DNA from: Lepturacanthus savala
Taxonomy: Eukaryota; Chordata; Actinopteri; Scombriformes; Trichiuridae
Assembly: GCA_030544235.1 (NCBI GenBank)
Contig: CM060463.1
Span: 35,965,420 to 36,029,419, forward strand
Reading direction: 5' to 3'
DNA: 64,000 nt
Shown here: positions 63,401 to 64,000 of the stretch, in pieces
How the letters are laid out: the number at the start of each line of letters is the position of its first letter
How positions within the stretch are numbered: the first letter of the stretch is position 1
The notes under the pieces: model-generated
What the model was told of the DNA's origin: nothing
The model's database searches: none
What the model saw: the letters and a program-made list of their open reading frames with translations, nothing else
Translations under genes and position numbers: made by a program

Positions 63401-63410
63401 CACCAGCCAC
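31874..63410 (-). CDS. arhgef10l: arhgef10l, 3' part of gene (six exons, 5' end outside window)
   Basis: Six exons on the minus strand join as 63410-63196, 61674-61517, 57762-57620, 43455-43284, 33903-33781 and 32430-31874. Their lengths (215, 158, 143, 172, 123, 557) and splice phases give one open frame of 455 codons plus TGA. The product matches what I recall of the C-terminal third of ARHGEF10L, a RhoA-directed guanine nucleotide exchange factor. Matches include LICQGLLWVGTAQG, LEGIPKITGKGMVSLN and EDGSIYELSDDPETWVR; the last of these separates ARHGEF10L from its paralogue ARHGEF10. The family has a central DH domain and a C-terminal WD40-like propeller; only the propeller part is here. 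Teleosts may carry two copies (la and lb), and I cannot tell which this is. No exon is visible from 63411 to 64000. Confidence 0.93.
32486..32978 (+). mobile_element. MITE, CCCTCTATTGCA family, in the last arhgef10l intron
   Basis: Starts TTAA|CTGTCTATTGCA and ends TGCAATAGAGGG|TTCA, with inner block CATGACCAGGATATCCTG. The palindrome has shrunk to GTGTGGCAACA. Its left end lies 55 bases upstream of the last-exon acceptor. Confidence 0.85.
32979..33780. other. rest of last arhgef10l intron
   Basis: AT-rich unique sequence; no exon or repeat recognised. Confidence 0.5.
33781..33903 (-). CDS. arhgef10l: arhgef10l exon (window exon 5)
   Basis: The acceptor is TATATTGCAG|GT and the donor is ACAG|GTATGG. 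It encodes 40 whole residues, with Gly codons split at both ends. The motif RVTSLLICQGLLWVGTAQG is the conserved 'L-WVGT--G' blade of the ARHGEF10/10L/17 group. LPVPKLEGIPKIT then leads into the last exon. The intron to the last exon is 1350 bases and contains one CCCTCTATTGCA-family MITE. Confidence 0.95.
34036..34983 (+). mobile_element. GGGTCAGTGAC family, long copy
   Basis: Starts GGGTCAGTGACAAGTAATG and ends TAGGGTTACACC...TGTGTCACT. It contains the long inner segment shared with 18001-19350. Compact copies elsewhere look like internal deletions of this form. No transposase is seen. Confidence 0.7.
35137..35153. repeat. (TG)n microsatellite
   Basis: Short TG run. Confidence 0.8.
35154..35778. 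other. intronic spacer
   Basis: No supported exon; short minus frames at 35308-35621 lack recognisable domains and splice into nothing. Confidence 0.45.
35779..36131 (-). mobile_element. MITE, GGGTCAGTGAC family, reversed copy
   Basis: Starts ACAGTGACAAAAATGTGA, then GTGGTGTAACCATAAAAACT and TTGGTACCAGACAG; the far end is TTATTTGTCACTGACCC. A second internal TTATTTGTCACTGAC at 35941 suggests two overlapping copies. Confidence 0.7.
36132..37095. other. intronic low-repeat stretch
   Basis: Repeat-poor DNA with one ATTTGCAT octamer near 36866. No exon supported. Confidence 0.35.
37100..37185 (+). mobile_element. hAT-type MITE fragment
   Basis: AGGGATGCTCGATTATGG followed by ATCATTATCACGATCG and AATCACGATTATTC is the head of a common teleost MITE whose usual start is AGGGNTGCACGATTATGG (from memory). 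Confidence 0.6.
37310..37520 (+). mobile_element. MITE fragment, GGGTCAGTGAC family
   Basis: GGTCAGTGAGAAATCATCC, CATCAGGTCTCTCAAAATG, TACATTGTGTGTTCATTTC; decayed and shortened. Confidence 0.6.
37521..39880. other. intronic stretch, no exon supported
   Basis: The segment at 38380-39130 is GC-richer and has overlapping frames on both strands (38454-38753 plus, 38509-38709 minus, 38888-39127 plus). None resembles a protein I know and none fits the arhgef10l splice frame. The rest is AT-rich. Confidence 0.35.
39889..40209 (+). mobile_element. MITE, GGGTCAGTGAC family, compact copy
   Basis: Starts GGTCAGTCACAAATAATGG and ends TTTATCACTGACCC; the inner TCTGGTACCAAGTTTTTTAG is conserved. Length is about 320 bases, like the copy at 1465-1782. 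Confidence 0.75.
40220..40253. repeat. (TTA)n microsatellite
   Basis: Run of TTA/ATT trinucleotides. Confidence 0.85.
40255..41165. other. intronic spacer
   Basis: No exon or repeat recognised; poly(T) run near 41115. Confidence 0.45.
41170..43000 (+). repeat. duplicated intronic block, copy 1
   Basis: Shares, in order, GACTCAAAGAGCAAGTTGGA, CTTCTGTAAATCTGAAATTC, GATAGACATCCTGGTATTT, GGACTGTT...CTTAATAG, ATGAGTTTAGGC...CAGATTCTG and ACATCAT...TGCC with 48.24-49.53 kb. It is interrupted by a SINE at 42389-42702 that the other copy lacks. Confidence 0.75.
42389..42702 (-). mobile_element. SINE, V-SINE/Mermaid-like, with target duplication
   Basis: Minus-strand head GGGCGACACGGTGGAGCAGG, box B GGTTCAAGACC, and the shared inner blocks with two internal deletions relative to 8661-9021. 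The 9-base direct repeat GATAAGTTT at 42380-42388 and 42703-42711 flanks it. Confidence 0.85.
43284..43455 (-). CDS. arhgef10l: arhgef10l exon (window exon 4)
   Basis: The acceptor is CTATTGCAG|AAG and the donor is ACCG|GTATGC. It encodes 57 whole residues plus the first base of a Gly codon. The core VWMAFSEGSSIRLFHTETL followed by LQEINISTRST is nearly the human ARHGEF10L sequence as remembered, making this one of the firmest exons. It supplies one WD40-like blade. The exon is flanked by repeat-rich introns, with a SINE-bearing duplicated block about 0.6 kb to its 3' side. Confidence 0.95.
43828..43935 (-). mobile_element. MITE end fragment, GGGTCAGTGAC family
   Basis: GGGTCAGTGACAAAAATGTC, GTGGTGTAACCCTGAAAAC, then TAGTTTAACTCTCTTAAAAA; the remainder is lost. 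Confidence 0.65.
43945..44720. mobile_element. MITE complex with TTAACGCGTTAA core
   Basis: AATTTAACGCGTTAAAAATT and AATTAATTA-rich ends match a common teleost MITE type. Inside are GGAACTGTCTGGAACTAC and GGAACGGCGTTCCGTTAA, parts of another repeat. Boundaries are approximate. Confidence 0.5.
44721..46424. other. intronic spacer
   Basis: No exon supported. The part at 45330-45660 is GC-richer and repeat-poor. Chance frames include 45609-45920. Confidence 0.4.
46425..46700 (+). mobile_element. GGGTCAGTGAC family, abutting copies
   Basis: A right end TTTTTGTCACTGACCC (46420-46435) is followed by a left end at 46496, GATCAGTGACAAAAATGTGA, and then by the inner block AATGGTGTAACTAAAAAAG. Confidence 0.65.
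47115..47265 (-). mobile_element. MITE fragment, GGGTCAGTGAC family
   Basis: Reversed; contains AAATAACAAGAAATGTACAT, CTCATCTTGCCAAACATTA and ends TTTTTCACTGACCC. Confidence 0.65.
47266..47999. other. intronic low-repeat stretch
   Basis: GC-richer, repeat-poor; frames at 47595-47964 are not recognised. Confidence 0.4.
48000..49880 (+). repeat. tandemly duplicated intronic block, copies 2 and 3
   Basis: The head 48000-48290 recurs at about 49605-49880 (ACAGAATAAATATCA, GGTTGAGTTT, TTTAATTTTCTCTCCAATTA), a direct offset of about 1.6 kb. The body 48240-49530 matches 41170-43000. A further fragment, CAGTTTTGAAATTGTGT with GGCCAAGTAAA, lies near 59755-59785. Confidence 0.7.
50140..50640 (+). mobile_element. 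MITE fragments, GGGTCAGTGAC family
   Basis: ATCAGGTCTCTCAAAATATA with CATTGTGTGTTCATG (50160-50205) and AGAGAGTTAAACTACCTGGT (50596-50615) are two pieces of the family separated by about 350 AT-rich bases. Confidence 0.55.
50641..51640. other. intronic stretch, no exon supported
   Basis: It includes a retroposon-like tail (TAAATAAATACGGTTGCCTG near 50808) and repeat-poor sequence at 50890-51370 with chance frames. Confidence 0.4.
51652..52019 (+). mobile_element. SINE, V-SINE/Mermaid-like, full length with perfect target duplication
   Basis: Starts GGGCGACACGGTGGCGCAGG, with box A TGGCGCAGGGGTTAGCA and box B GGTTCAAGACC, and ends in a (TGAC)n tail. The 11-base direct repeat CTATTATTACT (51641-51651 and 52020-52030) flanks it, showing a target-primed insertion. 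Intact ends make it the youngest-looking SINE in the window. Confidence 0.92.
52557..53332. mobile_element. hAT-type MITE with CAGTGGTGTCAAAC termini
   Basis: Left end CAGTGGTGTCAAAC and right end GTTTGACACCGCTG are inverted repeats with one mismatch. Inner blocks GGGCTGGTTCTGGCCCC and GGGCCACATG are typical of a common teleost element. The centre (52800-53110) is AT-rich with ATGAGATAAAA runs. No clear 8-bp duplication remains. Confidence 0.8.
53755..54167 (-). mobile_element. MITE, CCCTCTATTGCA family, with TTAA on both sides
   Basis: TTAA (53751-53754), CCCTCTATTACAT... ...TTGCCATCTGGCAA, TACTAGAGGG, TTAA (54168-54171). Length is 413 bases, with the palindrome-bearing end on the right, so it is reversed relative to 29236-29697. 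Confidence 0.88.
54172..55725. other. intronic stretch, no exon supported
   Basis: Chance frames only; a poly(T) run at 55213-55229. Confidence 0.45.
55730..56080 (-). mobile_element. MITE, AGAGCTGCAAC family, reversed copy
   Basis: CAATTTGATAATAATCAAGC, GGTTCCAGCTTCTC, GTTGTGGACAAAAAAAGAC and CATTTTATGAACCAAAC are the reverse of 20320-20625. Its termini are decayed. Confidence 0.75.
56515..57011 (+). mobile_element. MITE copy related to the nested element at 30774-31371
   Basis: GGTAAAGACTGTGGAGAGC, CATCTCTACATGTATTCCAG and TAGTTTATAGACTCAAAC are shared in order. This copy keeps an inner segment (GAGGTCTGAAAACATTG) missing from the other and lacks clear termini. Confidence 0.75.
57080..57146. 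repeat. (AT)n tract left of MITE
   Basis: About 66 bases of AT. Confidence 0.9.
57163..57424. mobile_element. MITE with TGCACCGATC termini
   Basis: GTTGCACCGATCGATCGGC at the left and GATCGGTGCATC at the right form inverted ends. Inner GATCGGCAGTGATCGGCAAT is a short repeat typical of this common teleost element. It is flanked by AT tracts on both sides. Confidence 0.75.
57428..57500. repeat. (AT)n tract right of MITE
   Basis: About 28 bases of AT, then interrupted CATATATATATATC. Confidence 0.85.
57620..57762 (-). CDS. arhgef10l: arhgef10l exon (window exon 3)
   Basis: The acceptor is GTCTTTCAG|AC and the donor is CTCAG|GTAATA. Two bases complete the Asp codon and 47 residues follow, so the exon ends on a codon boundary. 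The segment PVRMLLVLDDSVWASCGNSV carries the 'VWASCG' blade signature seen in ARHGEF10L (human has VRTLLSLEDAVWASCG, from memory). The downstream intron (57619-43456) is the longest in the window at about 14.2 kb. Confidence 0.93.
58223..58703 (+). mobile_element. MITE, CCCTCTATTGCA family, full-length copy
   Basis: TTAA|CGCTCTATTGC, CCATATGGCAACAAC, CATTGACTTACATAGCATG and end TAATAGAGGG|TTAC. Length is 481 bases, in the same orientation as 29236-29697. Confidence 0.85.
58740..59720. promoter_or_regulatory. repeat-free intronic stretch, possible conserved noncoding element
   Basis: After a retroposon-like tail (58735-58775), the part at 58980-59330 is unique and carries CATTTAATTAACATTTTGAG and GGGTTAATTGCTTGG, homeodomain-like AT cores in GC-mixed sequence. 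Frames on both strands at 58937-59630 are unrecognised. Regulatory function is inference. Confidence 0.25.
59787..60660. other. intronic spacer
   Basis: No exon or repeat recognised. Confidence 0.45.
60668..60990 (+). mobile_element. MITE, GGGTCAGTGAC family, compact copy
   Basis: GTCAGTGACTAATAATTTTT, GATGAGAAAGTCAAAATC, CAGAATGTCAAATAATGTAA, TTTAATCCACCTAGAATG; right end decayed. Confidence 0.7.
61307..61456. mobile_element. MITE, AGAGCTGCAAC family, internally deleted
   Basis: Starts AGGGCTGTAAATAACAAC, contains CAATTAGTTGTTTGGTTC and ends TTACTGCAACTCTA. At about 150 bases it has lost the middle present in 20320-20625. It lies 60 bases from an arhgef10l splice donor. Confidence 0.7.
61517..61674 (-). 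CDS. arhgef10l: arhgef10l exon (window exon 2)
   Basis: The acceptor is TTCTGTTGCAG|C and the donor is AGCG|GTAAGG. The first base completes the split Arg codon, 52 residues follow, and the last base opens an Asp codon. The peptide begins ILVYGSVDTAAHCLLTLQ and contains CLKHSTRFLFAGLRNGNMMV, a typical propeller blade with the 'AGLxxG' turn of this family. A short MITE (61307-61456) ends about 60 bases downstream of the donor, inside the intron. Confidence 0.92.
61675..62719. other. intron between window exons 1 and 2, right half
   Basis: Repeat-poor except for an (AC)n run at 62204-62225 with a retroposon-like TTTATTGATCCCTGAGGGG beside it. No exon. Confidence 0.45.
62720..63130. repeat. dispersed repeat related to 3400-5420, with a TTAA-element fragment
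   Basis: GACAGTCAGGTAGTAGCTAG near 62737 matches 3434. At 62860-62947 the sequence TTACAGTTTTTATGATGAG... ...CACATGAGGGTTAA is the reversed end of the 30595-31619 family. Confidence 0.55.
63196..63410 (-). CDS. arhgef10l: arhgef10l exon (window exon 1)
   Basis: The acceptor is CTCCCTGCAG followed by GTG (Val) at 63410, and the donor is GGACG|GTGAG, so the exon ends two bases into an Arg codon. It encodes 71 whole residues, starting VAGGAESSQGQIEIFSLNRP and ending in NICVGLDDG. The part after SLNRP (RAVKSLQIGSAVRCLEYVPE) aligns with a WD40-like blade of human ARHGEF10L as I remember it. The acidic stretch EPTPAEDTDAG fits a variable inter-strand loop. The GTG is not a start codon; the frame is fixed by the splice to the next exon. 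Confidence 0.9.
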
Positions 63411-64000
63411 CTGCAGGGAGAAAGAAGACCAGTTGAAAAAAGGTCAAAACCCAGTGGACTGAATTAGAACAAAACAGGAAATTAATTAGCAATGCTATTG
63501 AAACATTAAAAAAAGCAAAACCTTACATATGTAGGTGTTGCTGACAATGTCTGACACCTTATTCAAATCATGGAGGCCAGACGATATTGTGCCTTTTTCT
63601 TAAACATTTTCTACTTGTGAACAATTTGATTTAAAAAAAAAAGTTAAACTCAATTATCCGATCAGACCTTGCCATTTAGAGCCCCCCCCTTCTCTATTTG
63701 AATATCACAATCTGGTGTGATTAGAAGAGTCTTTATTGTCACAAAACAGAAAAAAGTCCGCAGAACATCAAACGTCTTTTCATCAAAAAAGAACAGACAG
63801 TTTCAAGGAAGAAAGTTCAAGTGACTAATGTGTTTCTGCAGCATTTGATATTAACGTGTCCAAATCACATTCAACATTTTAGAGGCTGCACACAAAAGCT
63901 GCCAGACACTCGCCTGCCAATGTTTCTGCAAAACTATTCAACACTGGCAGTAAAAAAAAAAACAGAAAAATACATTTGCAAAAGAATTTGCGAGAGTTTA
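63411..64000. other. intron upstream of window exon 1
   Basis: No further arhgef10l exon is visible up to the window edge; no repeat recognised. Confidence 0.5.

Noticed and set aside
63411..64000. Search for the next upstream arhgef10l exon
   Set aside because: No acceptor/donor pair enclosing a family-like peptide was found.

Overview
The window reads as nuclear DNA from a ray-finned fish, probably a percomorph-like teleost (inference). It is AT-rich, has long introns, and carries teleost-type transposon debris: tRNA-derived SINEs, hAT and Tc1-like relics, TTAA-flanked MITEs, and long (TA)n and (CA)n tracts. I see no bacterial, viral, CRISPR or operon features.

The only gene I can support is the 3' part of arhgef10l (Rho guanine nucleotide exchange factor 10-like), on the minus strand. 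Six exons lie at 63410-63196, 61674-61517, 57762-57620, 43455-43284, 33903-33781 and 32430-31874 (stop codon at 31876-31874). All six acceptor/donor sites that can be checked are AG/GT, and the phases join without a break into 455 codons plus a stop. They encode the C-terminal WD40-like region. The catalytic DH domain and the promoter lie beyond the right edge.

Bases 1-31873 are downstream of the gene. They hold a LINE reverse-transcriptase tail with a 21-bp in-frame minisatellite, a hAT element with a perfect 8-bp target duplication, a SINE set in (TA)n, a rearranged Tc1-like relic, two copies of a roughly 1-kb repeat (one split by a Tc1-like MITE), a long foldback, and a nested pair of elements just 3' of the stop codon. 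Some low-repeat stretches, notably 21.04-21.48 kb with three octamer motifs, could be regulatory.

The introns (1.35, 9.4, 14.2, 3.8 and 1.5 kb) are filled with three recurring MITE families, two SINEs with visible target-site duplications, a hAT-type MITE and a duplicated intronic block near 41-43 and 48-50 kb. I found no undescribed multi-gene system. The interesting content is transposon architecture, its intrusion into the arhgef10l 3' end, and candidate noncoding elements.
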